DNA of 64,000 nt from CAYMSO01 sp964393185. GTDB lineage: Bacteria > Patescibacteriota > Dojkabacteria > J137. A model generated the notes under the pieces. The model worked only from the letters and a program-made list of their open reading frames with translations, made no database searches and was not told the origin of the DNA. The position numbers and the translations under genes were made by a program. This document shows positions 51,173 through 59,483 of the stretch, one piece after another; position 1 is the first letter of the stretch; each line of letters begins with the position of its first letter. Where the stretch lies: NCBI GenBank assembly GCA_964393185.1, contig CAYMSO010000001.1:91765-155764 (forward strand). The letters run 5' to 3'.

Positions 51173-51958
51173 ATGGTTGATTGTATTATCCTTATATATA
51201 ACAATAAACCTATGAGCAGTCTTTTTGATGAGGGTACAATCGAATATCCTGAAGATCCAAATTCATTTAGTCCAAAATTTATTATAAAAGGTACGCTATG
51301 GGAGGAAAATACAGGTGGATACTTAGTCCATAAGGCACATTGTATTGGCGGTCTTTCCAGTTCATTTATTCTAGATACGATTAATGGTGAACCCGCAGGA
51401 ATTGAATTTCTAGCAGATGGAGGTATTAGAGAAATCAGAACATGCCCATTTGCTCCTTTTGAAGCTGATTCTTTATACATAGTATCAAAGCCATTGATGA
51501 CTTCAATTGCAAATACAGATATTTATACAGGTGCTACTAGGATAATACATGTTCACGGCAGAAGCGAGGATGGAATATATACAAAAGCAAACTTTTATTT
51601 TGGTATAGCTGTGTCAGCAGGAGATTTATGTAGAAGTTTAAGTGAAGTTACAGATGCTCATAATGCTATGATAAATGACGTAAATACAAATGGACTACTT
51701 GAGCAAGGATATGCAGAACAAAGAGAAAAACTAATAGTTATTACACCCTATAACTGTTCTAAACCACTCTTCGAAATAGTAAGGAGTGGTGTTGAATTTT
51801 TACCTTTTCAACACGGCCTTAAAGCTTTTGCTATAGGTCCTAACAGTCTTATGGATTTAGTATATCAATATGCTAAAATCCCACGTTCAGGATTAAGATA
51901 TGTAGCAGAAGCTATAGAAGATAAGTCACTACATAAGTCTAATGTATTTGAACTATAA
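51173..51958 (+). CDS. Unknown protein
   Basis: 261 aa from ATG 51173; an in-frame TTG at 51161 is also possible. No domain is recognised. The N-half is strand-rich (FIIKGTLWEENTGGYLVHKAH, split at position 10). A later block, NTDIYTGATRIIHVHGRSEDG, contains two close His residues. No signal peptide or TM is seen. It is probably co-transcribed with the gene upstream. Confidence 0.58.
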   Translation: MVDCIILIYNNKPMSSLFDEGTIEYPEDPNSFSPKFIIKGTLWEENTGGYLVHKAHCIGGLSSSFILDTINGEPAGIEFLADGGIREIRTCPFAPFEADSLYIVSKPLMTSIANTDIYTGATRIIHVHGRSEDGIYTKANFYFGIAVSAGDLCRSLSEVTDAHNAMINDVNTNGLLEQGYAEQREKLIVITPYNCSKPLFEIVRSGVEFLPFQHGLKAFAIGPNSLMDLVYQYAKIPRSGLRYVAEAIEDKSLHKSNVFEL

Positions 51959-52131
51959 GGTAATTTATTACTTTCATTGTTAGTTGTTTATTATAGCTAG
52001 ATAGTTAATCTTACGGCTATTTTAGTTAATACGATTGTTAACCGCGTAATCATTTGTTTGAATCAACATTTGTATATTTTTCCTAAAACTTGAAACCATA
52101 CTTTGTGGTTTATTATAATCTTTGAAGCACG

Positions 52132-53397
52132 CTAGATATTGAATATTGGCTGGATAATTCCTATAGCTGCTAATGCTCCCAACAAATTGAAAATAGCAAA
52201 GAACAAAACTATTAATCCTGCAACTTTGAAAAATGCCTTTGATTTATCCTTATCTACAAATTTAGACGAAGATATACCTATTAAGAATAAAACAGGAAAC
52301 GTACCAAAGGTAAATACTAGCATCATAAATGCGCTTTCGATAAAACTACCCGTTGCTAATGCATTTATTTGCATAGTTTGAGTAAAACCGCATGGCAAAA
52401 AGAAAGTTAGAAATCCTAAAGTAATAGGTGCGAATTTGCTAGTTGTATTCTCGGAAGCTTTCATGACCGTTTTTCCGATGAATTTAGGAAGTTTGATTTG
52501 ACTCTTTCCAAGCACATCTAACAAATTTAAAGCCATAAACAGTAGTAAAATACCAATAAATACACCTAACACAAATTTTCCCTCTGGTGATAGAAGAGCA
52601 TTTTGAAACTGATCAACTGAATATGGAGTTTTTAAGATATTTTGAGATAACCATGTTAGTAGGCTCGGAACTAAGCCCAAAAATCCTCCAAGTAGGAAAA
52701 ATGTAACAAATCGGGAAATATGAAACAATCCCAAAGCGTATTTTTTATTTCGTTTTGTATCCTTCTCGTAATTTGCAGAAAGCCCTAGTATTAAACCACC
52801 TACTACTGCTGAACAAGACGATAGAGATGCAATTAATCCAATAAAGAACACTAATGGCATATTTAAATTACTACTATTTAGAAGGTTAAAAAGACCTACT
52901 TTTTGCAGTAATATAAAGAAACCTATAATTCCTCCTGAAATAAGAACTATGCTATCAAACTTTTTAATATTCAATTTTCTTACAATTTGAGATGCAAGAA
53001 AGACAATAGTGGAATATATTAAGGCTGCTATTAACAAAATAGAAAATGTATTCAAATTGGTATATCTCTCGTAAACTAACGTAATGCCATAAAATCCCAC
53101 AAAAATACCAATAATAGAGATAAATATTGCAGCAATATAATTTTTGTCGAGTGATTTTGTAGCCTTACTTTGTACAAGAGTGTATCCATCTTTCTCTATC
53201 AATTTTGATAAAGCCCTTCGTATTTTCTCTCCATTCAAGCCCTGCTCTAATTCTATATACACTTTTTCTTTTGCTAGTATAGCGTCAACTTTCTTCACGC
53301 CTTTGTATTTAGATAATTTTTTCTCAATCACTAGTTCGCAGGCAGCACAATGCATGCCTTCGACATAATATTCATAATTATAATTTTTCATATCCAA
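52132..53397 (-). CDS. HMA-domain plus DsbD/SafE-type membrane protein
   Basis: 421 aa. Residues 1-72 form a heavy-metal-associated domain with GMHCAACE (CxxC at 17/20). After a first TM pair, residues about 170-420 form a six-TM DsbD_2/sulfite-exporter-like domain with SLSSCSAVVGGL and FFLPCGFTQ, whose cysteines are in the positions used for redox or metal relay. Such fusions accompany copper-transport genes and probably move Cu(I) or reducing equivalents across the membrane. A perfect BlaI/CopY-type palindrome (53420-53439) sits 23 nt before the ATG. Confidence 0.82.
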   Translation of the reverse strand: MDMKNYNYEYYVEGMHCAACELVIEKKLSKYKGVKKVDAILAKEKVYIELEQGLNGEKIRRALSKLIEKDGYTLVQSKATKSLDKNYIAAIFISIIGIFVGFYGITLVYERYTNLNTFSILLIAALIYSTIVFLASQIVRKLNIKKFDSIVLISGGIIGFFILLQKVGLFNLLNSSNLNMPLVFFIGLIASLSSCSAVVGGLILGLSANYEKDTKRNKKYALGLFHISRFVTFFLLGGFLGLVPSLLTWLSQNILKTPYSVDQFQNALLSPEGKFVLGVFIGILLLFMALNLLDVLGKSQIKLPKFIGKTVMKASENTTSKFAPITLGFLTFFLPCGFTQTMQINALATGSFIESAFMMLVFTFGTFPVLFLIGISSSKFVDKDKSKAFFKVAGLIVLFFAIFNLLGALAAIGIIQPIFNI

Positions 53398-53419
53398 AAA
53401 GAAATAATATAAGTAAAAG

Positions 53420-53439
53420 TCTGCTACAAGTGTAGCAGA
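53420..53439 (-). promoter_or_regulatory. BlaI/CopY-type box ahead of the HMA-membrane gene
   Basis: Perfect palindrome TCTGCTACA-AG-TGTAGCAGA containing TACAnnTGTA, 23 nt upstream of ATG 53397 and 34 nt after the copA stop. It may separate expression of this gene from the csoR-copA operon. Confidence 0.6.
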
Positions 53440-53473
53440 ACTTATATTAAATTACAAAGGTTTCAAATAATAA

Positions 53474-55843
53474 TTATATCCTTGCAGCTTTTAGTCTAAG
53501 TGAGTTAGCTACAACTGAAACACTACTAAATGCCATTGCCAGTCCTGCAAAAATAGGATTGAGCAAAATGCCAAGTAGAGGGTAGAAAGCTCCGGCTGCT
53601 AAAGGAATTCCTACAACATTGTAAAAGAATGCCCAGAATAAGTTCTGTTTTATAGCTCGCATAGTAAACTTTGATAGCTTGATTGCTTTCAATACCTTTG
53701 AAAAATCACCTTTTAACAAAGTTATTGAAGCGGATTCAATGGCTACATCTGTACCTGTTCCCATGGCTATACCAATATCAGCTTGTGCTAAAGCTGGTGC
53801 ATCATTAACGCCATCACCTATCATTGCAACAATTCTTCCTTTTGATTGAATTTCTTTCACTTTGTCAGATTTTTCATTTGGCAATACTTCAGCTATTACC
53901 TCATCTATTCCGACTTGATTAGCTATATAGTGTGCAGTATTTTTATTATCACCAGTTAACATGACAACTTTAATACCTAGCTTATGTAATTGTTGTATAG
54001 TTTCAGCTGCATTTTCTTTCAAAGTGTCAGCAATTCCAATTATTGCAATAATTTCATTTTCAGTTGTAAAAATTACAGGCGTTTTCCCGTGATTTGTTAA
54101 AGCATCAATTTGACTTCTGTCAAAAGTAATATTTAGGTCAGAAAGCAGTTTTAGATTTCCTGCAAAATACCTGACACCTGCATGTACTCCTTTTATGCCT
54201 TTTCCTTCAATAATTTCAAAATCTTCAATTTTAGTTAATTCCAAATTATTTTCTAACGCTTTATTGACTACTGCTTCTGCCAAAGGGTGTTCAGAATTCT
54301 TCTCTAAAGACGCAAGTATTGCTAACACTTGCATTTGGTTCATATGAGAATATATAGGCGATACTATAATATCTGTAACCTCAGGTTTGCCTTTTGTAAT
54401 TGTTCCAGTTTTATCAGTAACAATTGTGTTGACTTTATGTAACTTTTCTAAGCTTTCTGCATCTTTAATTAGAATTCCATTTTCAGCTCCTTTTCCAGTC
54501 CCTACGATAATAGCAGTTGGTGTAGCTAAACCTAGTGCACATGGACATGCAATAACTAAAATACCTACAAATGCTACTAATCCAAGAGAGAAAGCTTCAT
54601 TAAATGGCATAAATTGTGAGCCTACAATAAGCCACGTTAGCAGCGTTACAATTGCAATTACCAGGACAATAGGCACAAATACTCCTGAAATCTGATCAGC
54701 AAGTCGTTGAATTGGAGCTCTTGAACCTTGGGCTTCTTCAACTAGTTTTATAATGTGAGCAAGCAAAGTTTCAGATCCAACCTTTGTAGCTTTGAACTTA
54801 AATGTACCCTGCTTGTTAATAGTTCCTCCAATGACGGTATCTTCAACGTTTTTATCTACAGGAATTGGCTCTCCTGTAATCATAGATTCATCTACAGAAG
54901 ATTTTCCTTCGACAATTACTCCATCAACAGGTATTTTGCTTCCTGGTTTTACAATAATTACGTCATTAACTCCTACTTCTTCTACTGGTATCTCGAACTC
55001 CTTTCCATCTCTTTCAACCAGAGCCGTTTTAGCCTGTAAGTTTATAAGCTTTTCTATTGCCTCACCAGTTTTCAGCTTTGATCTGGCTTCCAAATATTTA
55101 CCAAAAAATATAAAACCTATTACAACAATTGTTACATCAAAATATGTATAAAGTTCTACGCCCAATAATATTCGTACAGGAGAAATTAATGTTAGGGCAG
55201 TACTGTAAATATAGGCTGTTAACGTTCCAATGCCAATTAGAGTATCCATGTTAGCAACTCTATATTTCAGAAATTTGTTCACACCTTCTATAAATGGCTG
55301 TCCAATCCAGAACATTACTACTGTTGCAAGTAAGAATGAAATAATATTAAAAAGCTCATGTGGCATAAAAAATTTAGGAACCCATTCAAAAGATTTTGCA
55401 GCTATCTCCCACATCATTAAGATAAAAACTCCAATTGTTATTGGCATAACAAAATCTACTTTTTCTTTTTGTTTAGCAAGTTCTCGTAGTTTCTCTTCTT
55501 TAGTCTGATTTAAACCTAAGTGCTCTGAGTGATCCATACCTGCATGCTGACTATGATCACCCGACATTACTGTGCCATCAGGCATTACATGCGAAGCACT
55601 TTCTATTCTGTTTTCTACAAGGCTATAGCCGAAGGGTTCAATCTTTTTACTCATAGATTGAATATCGGTTTTAGTAGTGTCGTACTCAATCTTGGCTTTC
55701 TCTGTTCCAAAATTTACTTCACATTTTTCAACTCCATCTATTTTTTTTAAAGTTTTTTCGATAGTTAAAGCACAACTTGCACAATGCATACCTTTTATAG
55801 GTACCGTAGTTTTTTTACTGTGCTCAGAATGATTATTATCCAT
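53474..55843 (-). CDS. copA: Copper-exporting P1B-type ATPase CopA
   Basis: 789 aa. N-terminal HMA domain with GMHCASC (C21/C24), a His/Met-rich linker (about 90-112, with GDHSQHAGMDHSEH), eight TM helices, membrane CPC motif (CPCALGLATPTAI), TGEP-type actuator (ITGEPIPVDK), phosphorylation site DKTGTITKGKP, HP locus (SEHPLAEA) and hinge GDGVNDAPALAQADIGIAMG. The CPC and the terminal-helix residues fit Cu(I)/Ag(I) export. It belongs to a csoR-led operon: csoR, small HMA, DUF305, copA. Confidence 0.96.
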   Translation of the reverse strand: MDNNHSEHSKKTTVPIKGMHCASCALTIEKTLKKIDGVEKCEVNFGTEKAKIEYDTTKTDIQSMSKKIEPFGYSLVENRIESASHVMPDGTVMSGDHSQHAGMDHSEHLGLNQTKEEKLRELAKQKEKVDFVMPITIGVFILMMWEIAAKSFEWVPKFFMPHELFNIISFLLATVVMFWIGQPFIEGVNKFLKYRVANMDTLIGIGTLTAYIYSTALTLISPVRILLGVELYTYFDVTIVVIGFIFFGKYLEARSKLKTGEAIEKLINLQAKTALVERDGKEFEIPVEEVGVNDVIIVKPGSKIPVDGVIVEGKSSVDESMITGEPIPVDKNVEDTVIGGTINKQGTFKFKATKVGSETLLAHIIKLVEEAQGSRAPIQRLADQISGVFVPIVLVIAIVTLLTWLIVGSQFMPFNEAFSLGLVAFVGILVIACPCALGLATPTAIIVGTGKGAENGILIKDAESLEKLHKVNTIVTDKTGTITKGKPEVTDIIVSPIYSHMNQMQVLAILASLEKNSEHPLAEAVVNKALENNLELTKIEDFEIIEGKGIKGVHAGVRYFAGNLKLLSDLNITFDRSQIDALTNHGKTPVIFTTENEIIAIIGIADTLKENAAETIQQLHKLGIKVVMLTGDNKNTAHYIANQVGIDEVIAEVLPNEKSDKVKEIQSKGRIVAMIGDGVNDAPALAQADIGIAMGTGTDVAIESASITLLKGDFSKVLKAIKLSKFTMRAIKQNLFWAFFYNVVGIPLAAGAFYPLLGILLNPIFAGLAMAFSSVSVVANSLRLKAARI

Positions 55844-55867
55844 ATTGATTCTAGTTAAATTTAATAA

Positions 55868-56422
55868 TTAAATACCGTACCACTCTTTTCTCCATTGCAT
55901 TAAGTCGTCAGAGCTTTTGCTTAAGAAATCAATCAAAACATCAGCATTATTTAATACTTCATTTCTACTTGATTTGCCTTTTATTTCTTCAGCCATATCT
56001 ATTCCGGCTTCGTGATGTGCAATAAGTGCATTTAAGAACCTAAGATCAAGTTTTTCGTCGTAAGATCCTAGATTTGGCACTTCACTTGCATCAACTTTAG
56101 AGGTGTCTTTATACCAGTCTTTTTTCCACTCATATAGTTCTTTAATTAACTTGGGCTCATTTTCTAAAATTGTCTCTGCTAACTCTTTAATCTCTTTTCT
56201 TTTAGTCTTGTCTTTAACTTCCTTAGCTAAAACCATTGCACTCTCATGATGTCCTATCATTGAGTTCATGTATCTTAAATCTACATTTTTATCTGCTTTT
56301 CCAAAACCCATTTCGTTCATCTCGTCGTCTACCATCCTGTATTCAGGCGTGATTAGGTAACCAATTCCTATTCCAAAGATTAGGGCCATTATAATAAGTG
56401 ATGCTGATAAATACTTTGACAT
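55868..56422 (-). CDS. DUF305 membrane-anchored protein
   Basis: 184 aa. N-terminal anchor (6-22), then two four-helix-bundle repeats of DUF305, each with a His-His motif: MNSMIGHHESAMVLAKE and LNALIAHHEAGIDMAEE. DUF305 proteins are ferritin-like helical bundles that often accompany copper-resistance genes and may bind metal with the HH and Met residues. It lies 24 nt from copA in the csoR operon. Confidence 0.9.
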   Translation of the reverse strand: MSKYLSASLIIMALIFGIGIGYLITPEYRMVDDEMNEMGFGKADKNVDLRYMNSMIGHHESAMVLAKEVKDKTKRKEIKELAETILENEPKLIKELYEWKKDWYKDTSKVDASEVPNLGSYDEKLDLRFLNALIAHHEAGIDMAEEIKGKSSRNEVLNNADVLIDFLSKSSDDLMQWRKEWYGI

Positions 56423-56454
56423 AAAAATATATTAAAAATTAAATAAAATATGTA

Positions 56455-56700
56455 TTAATTCGAAGTTTTGCCCTGAGGTGCTAAGGAAAACTCTATATAA
56501 TCATAACCATGCGGTCTTAACTCTTCGAATAATTCGTTTAAAATCTCCTTTACTTCCTCGGAATCTTTTTCTGATTCAAATGTAACCAGTTTGGTTTCCT
56601 TGTCTATAGCTATGTTATCAAAGTGATCTTCCAGTATAGTACTAATTAGACCTATGCAGCCATCACAATGAATGTTAGGTACTGTTGTTTGATATCTCAT
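56455..56700 (-). CDS. copZ: Small HMA-type copper chaperone-like protein
   Basis: 81 aa. VPNIHCDGCIGLISTILEDH has the CxxC metal site of HMA chaperones (C12, C15), although the usual M-x-C is replaced by I-H-C. The C-terminal part is extended and acidic. The location between csoR and DUF305/copA supports a role as Cu(I) carrier or intracellular buffer. It begins 23 nt after csoR. The copZ name rests on context. Confidence 0.7.
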   Translation of the reverse strand: MRYQTTVPNIHCDGCIGLISTILEDHFDNIAIDKETKLVTFESEKDSEEVKEILNELFEELRPHGYDYIEFSLAPQGKTSN

Positions 56701-56723
56701 AATATTATATTAATAAATTAAAA

Positions 56724-56990
56724 TTATTTTTGACCTAGTGAATAAATCTTTAGTAATTCTTCTATAGTTTTATCTTTATTTTCAGTTAATTTAACTTCCA
56801 AGCAATGATCTAGGTGACCTTTTAATAAATGATTTTTAGTTGATTTTAATAAACCTATAACTGCATCGACTTGCTGAATGATGTCAGGGCAATATTCATC
56901 CTGCTCTATCATTTTTAGAACTTTGGTATTAATACCAAAAGCTTTCTTTGCAGCCAAGAAGGCTTTTTTGTTGAGTAAACCTTTGTGCAT
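56724..56990 (-). CDS. csoR: CsoR-family copper-sensing repressor
   Basis: 88 aa, DUF156 family. The Cu(I) ligands are present with CsoR spacing: C34, H59, C63 (EYCPDII, KGHLDHC), equivalent to Cys-His-Cys of Mycobacterium CsoR. Unlike RcnR/FrmR there is no N-terminal His ligand set. It is first gene of the operon and has a perfect 12-bp inverted repeat ahead of it (57013-57039). On Cu(I) binding it should leave the operator and allow copA expression. Confidence 0.92.
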   Translation of the reverse strand: MHKGLLNKKAFLAAKKAFGINTKVLKMIEQDEYCPDIIQQVDAVIGLLKSTKNHLLKGHLDHCLEVKLTENKDKTIEELLKIYSLGQK

Positions 56991-57012
56991 ATAATATTTT
57001 TAATATATTATT

Positions 57013-57039
57013 TATACCTATACCTATGGTATAGGTATA
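57013..57039 (-). promoter_or_regulatory. Candidate CsoR operator
   Basis: Perfect inverted repeat TATACCTATACC-TAT-GGTATAGGTATA, 22 nt upstream of the csoR ATG. A TTGACT -35 (57072-57067) lies 27 nt upstream of the repeat, so it would cover the -10/start region. Confidence 0.65.
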
Positions 57040-57051
57040 TTATTATATAAC

Positions 57052-57078
57052 AAAAAGTCAAGTAATTCTTGACTTTTT
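57052..57078. terminator. Terminator of the cupredoxin gene overlapping the csoR promoter
   Basis: Stem AAAAAGTCAAG/CTTGACTTTTT with loop TAATT, 12 nt past the stop at 57091. Its arms hold the TTGACT hexamers that can serve as -35 for csoR. Confidence 0.7.
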
Positions 57079-57090
57079 CTTAGCTACTTT

Positions 57091-57537
57091 TTAAGCCTCG
57101 AAATTTATAGTGAATCTATACATTCCCATTGAGCATGTACCAATCAGTTTAGTACCAGGTGCCTGTGATCCTAGATCAAATTCTGTAATTCCATTTGCCG
57201 GCAAATTTTTTCGTATTTTTAGTGATGGTATACTAAAAGCCGAGCTACAATCATAAGTATTATTTGTTTTTAATTTAAGTATAGTTGGTGTATTTGCTTT
57301 TGCAGTAATACTTCTTGGACTATAGCCGCCTTTTGCAGTCACTTCTATAATTTGTTGATCCCCAGTTTGAGTAAGAGTAGATACTGAAGTATCCGAACTT
57401 ACAGAATTACTTGAAGATCCACTAAGTGCAATAAATCCAACTATTATAATTATTGTTAAGACAAAAACAGTTGCAAAATTTGTTAGTCCACTTTTGCTAA
57501 TTTGTATTTCTCCACTTTTTCTTCGTCTTTTAGACAT
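57091..57537 (-). CDS. Membrane-anchored cupredoxin-like copper protein
   Basis: 148 aa. A basic N-terminus and TM anchor (about 21-41) are followed by a Ser/Thr linker and a plastocyanin-like beta domain (about 65-148): KGGYSPRSITAKANTPTILK, and the C-terminal GTCSMGMYRFTINF that carries Cys and Met as copper ligands, with a second Cys in YDCSSAF. It is similar to cupredoxin domains linked to CopA in Gram-positives. Its promoter holds a BlaI-type palindrome over the -10, indicating copper- or BlaI-controlled expression. Confidence 0.8.
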   Translation of the reverse strand: MSKRRRKSGEIQISKSGLTNFATVFVLTIIIIVGFIALSGSSSNSVSSDTSVSTLTQTGDQQIIEVTAKGGYSPRSITAKANTPTILKLKTNNTYDCSSAFSIPSLKIRKNLPANGITEFDLGSQAPGTKLIGTCSMGMYRFTINFEA

Positions 57538-57564
57538 ATAATTTTGATATTACTATTTATATTA

Positions 57565-57607
57565 TTTCAATCTACTACTATTGTAGCAGATTGAAACCCG
57601 AAGTCAA
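57565..57607 (-). promoter_or_regulatory. Cupredoxin promoter with BlaI-type palindrome over the -10
   Basis: TTGACT (57607-57602), 16 nt, TACAAT (57585-57580). The -10 lies inside TACAATAGTA, itself inside a larger inverted repeat TTTCAATCT...AGATTGAAA (57565-57596). The core matches the boxes ahead of blaI and the HMA-membrane gene. Confidence 0.6.
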
Positions 57608-57641
57608 GTCAAAAAAACATAAAATTTAAAGTAAAAGGCGA

Positions 57642-58652
57642 TTATATAACACTCATAATAGAGCTAGTACTATTGTCGGAATGGTGATCTTCACTAAATT
57701 TTACACAATGGTATTTTGAAGTTAAATCATCTGTATATAAGCATACTTCTTTATCCTGCGAGATAATTTTTCCATTATTGGATAATAAGGCTTGGAAGCA
57801 TTCCGCAATATGTTTACACTGGGCAAATATACTGGTATTTTTGATCATCAATGTATTGAAGAAGGTGAATGCAATAATTATAAATAGTACAGTAAAAAAA
57901 CTTCTGGTTTTAAATAATTCCATTCCAACTAGGATTTTAATTCTATCGCTCTTAAAATTGAATGCAGAGATATAGGCAAAATTAGAGTGATTTACCTCTA
58001 CCATTTTATTCAAAGCGCTAATAATTGATTTGCGAGAGCTAGTTTTCTTTTCTGCATAACTATCAGCACACAGTTCTGTTAATACATCATAATTCTCAAA
58101 TAAAGTTTTCTTACCTGGGAAAAAAGGAAGGCTAAAGTAAATAAAATTCACAATGAACTTTCTTAACGGATCAAAAGTTTTTTTATGTAACTTTTCGTGG
58201 TCAATAACAACTTTATATTCTTCTTTTGTTAAAACTTTTAATAATTTATGCGAAATATATATTTGTGGATTTAGTAATCCGCAAGTAAATACAAATTCTT
58301 CGCTTGATTTTATTATATTTACATTGTCTATTTTGTAGTAATCTAAAGCTTTGAGCGCTATTCTGGTTTTGTAATAACCCACAATAGCGATATAAATACT
58401 TCCTACTATTTGAAACCATAAGAAAAAAGTTATCATTCCTGCAATAATCCCTAGATACAAATCTGTGGAGGCAAGTAATTGTACTAATCCCATGTTATCT
58501 TTCAGCACATTTATTAATAGAATTAGTTGCATAAAGAAAGCAGGAAGAGCTTTTGAAGTAAGCATTAATACAAAAACTATGTAGTTAAATCCTAAAAACA
58601 CGAGAAGGAGAAAAGACAGATTTTTTTGCCAAAAAATACTTTTAATCTTCAT
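57642..58652 (-). CDS. BlaR1/MecR1-like M56 membrane metallopeptidase
   Basis: 336 aa. TM helices at about 12-32, 38-55, 65-95 and 255-275. The cytoplasmic zinc site HEKLH (152-156) is preceded by VVID, and ELCADSYAEKK supplies the third-ligand region. The penicillin-sensing domain of BlaR1 is absent. Instead a ~60-residue tail beyond the last TM has four Cys (QCKHIAEC, EVCLYTDD, YHC) and DHHSD. It should cleave or inactivate the BlaI-like repressor encoded just upstream (11-nt overlap) after sensing an outside signal, probably metal in this setting. Confidence 0.85.
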   Translation of the reverse strand: MKIKSIFWQKNLSFLLLVFLGFNYIVFVLMLTSKALPAFFMQLILLINVLKDNMGLVQLLASTDLYLGIIAGMITFFLWFQIVGSIYIAIVGYYKTRIALKALDYYKIDNVNIIKSSEEFVFTCGLLNPQIYISHKLLKVLTKEEYKVVIDHEKLHKKTFDPLRKFIVNFIYFSLPFFPGKKTLFENYDVLTELCADSYAEKKTSSRKSIISALNKMVEVNHSNFAYISAFNFKSDRIKILVGMELFKTRSFFTVLFIIIAFTFFNTLMIKNTSIFAQCKHIAECFQALLSNNGKIISQDKEVCLYTDDLTSKYHCVKFSEDHHSDNSTSSIMSVI

Positions 58653-59007
58653 TGTCTTCTAAAAATTTTTTTAACAGATCCTTGTGTTCTGGATCAGCTT
58701 TAATTGTTTCTGCAAATTGCGATATGGCCAATGAACCGTATGAGTTTAAAATACCCTGAAACATATCCTTTAAGCTTTTATTAGCCGACTCTTCTTTTGT
58801 TTGACTTGGTGAATAAGCAAAGGCATTGCCAGATTTTTCTCTTTTTAACATACCCTTTTCGTGTAATCTTTCTAAAACTGTTTTTACCGTGGAATATGCA
58901 AGTTTATCTTGGAGAAGTCCTTGGACCTCGGAAGGCTTTAAAGGAGTATTCGAATCCCAAAGTATGTTTATTATTTTTTGTTCTAAACTGCCTGTCAATT
59001 TAAGCAT
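58642..59007 (-). CDS. BlaI/CopY-family winged-helix repressor
   Basis: 121 aa. BlaI/MecI/CopY family: SLEQKIINILWDSNTPLKPSEV, YSTVKTVLERLHEKGMLKREK and the C-terminal dimerisation helix. No C-terminal CxC-type copper motif of CopY is seen, so signal input probably comes via the M56 protease. Its own promoter region carries TACAGTTGTA 18 nt upstream of the ATG, and similar boxes lie near two copper genes. It overlaps the M56 gene by 11 nt. Confidence 0.9.
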   Translation of the reverse strand: MLKLTGSLEQKIINILWDSNTPLKPSEVQGLLQDKLAYSTVKTVLERLHEKGMLKREKSGNAFAYSPSQTKEESANKSLKDMFQGILNSYGSLAISQFAETIKADPEHKDLLKKFLEDNED

Positions 59008-59023
59008 TTGATTTATTTAACAG

Positions 59024-59035
59024 CTACAGTTGTAG
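59024..59035 (-). promoter_or_regulatory. BlaI-type box ahead of blaI
   Basis: CTACA-AC-TGTAG on the minus strand (TACAnnTGTA type), just downstream of a TATACT -10-like element. It is the likely autoregulatory operator. Confidence 0.6.
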
Positions 59036-59110
59036 TATAGCATAGTATAAACAATATGTATTGTAACTTTTTTTACTAATTGTACTTGGAGTTAATCAAT
59101 AGCGGAATGA

Positions 59111-59476
59111 GCGCACTACGAAGCAAAGCCAAAAGCTTTAAAGTTGCTTTCGGAACTTGGGCTACAACATAGGATTAATAATCTGCCAAAAGATCTAAGC
59201 GGAGGAGAAAAACAAAGAGTAGCTATTGCCCGTGCTTTAATTACAAATCCTAAGATAATCTTTGCAGATGAGCCGACAGCAAATCTTGATTCCGAAAATG
59301 GCAAGGAAGTTATGAGACTTTTATGTCAGACTGCTTGTTCTCAAGGTAAAGCTGTTATTATTGTAAGCCATGATAGTAGGCTTAAAGAGATGGCCCAGAG
59401 AATTTTGTGGATAGAAGATGGAAAATTAGTCAAGGAAGAAGCTGGCGGACATTACTCGTGGTGCAAGATGCATTAA
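59111..59476 (+). pseudogene. Truncated ABC transporter ATPase remnant
   Basis: The open frame after TGA 59108-59110 encodes HYEAKPKALKLLSELGLQH and then the second half of a MacB/LolD-type ATPase: signature LSGGEKQRVAIARAL, Walker B IIFADEPTANLDSENG and switch IVSHD. Walker A and the first ~100 residues are absent, and no ATG precedes the homologous part (a TTG lies at 59144). It cannot hydrolyse ATP as it stands, so it is most likely a 5'-deleted relic. No cognate permease is adjacent. Confidence 0.8.
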
Positions 59477-59483
59477 TATAAAT

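Noticed and set aside
53420..53439. Palindrome as a terminator for copA
   Set aside because: It has no U-run on the minus strand and matches the TACAnnTGTA boxes ahead of blaI and the cupredoxin gene, so an operator is the better reading.
59144..59476. Functional 110-aa ABC protein starting at TTG
   Set aside because: Homology extends upstream of the TTG but Walker A and the first half are missing, so a relic is more likely than a gene.
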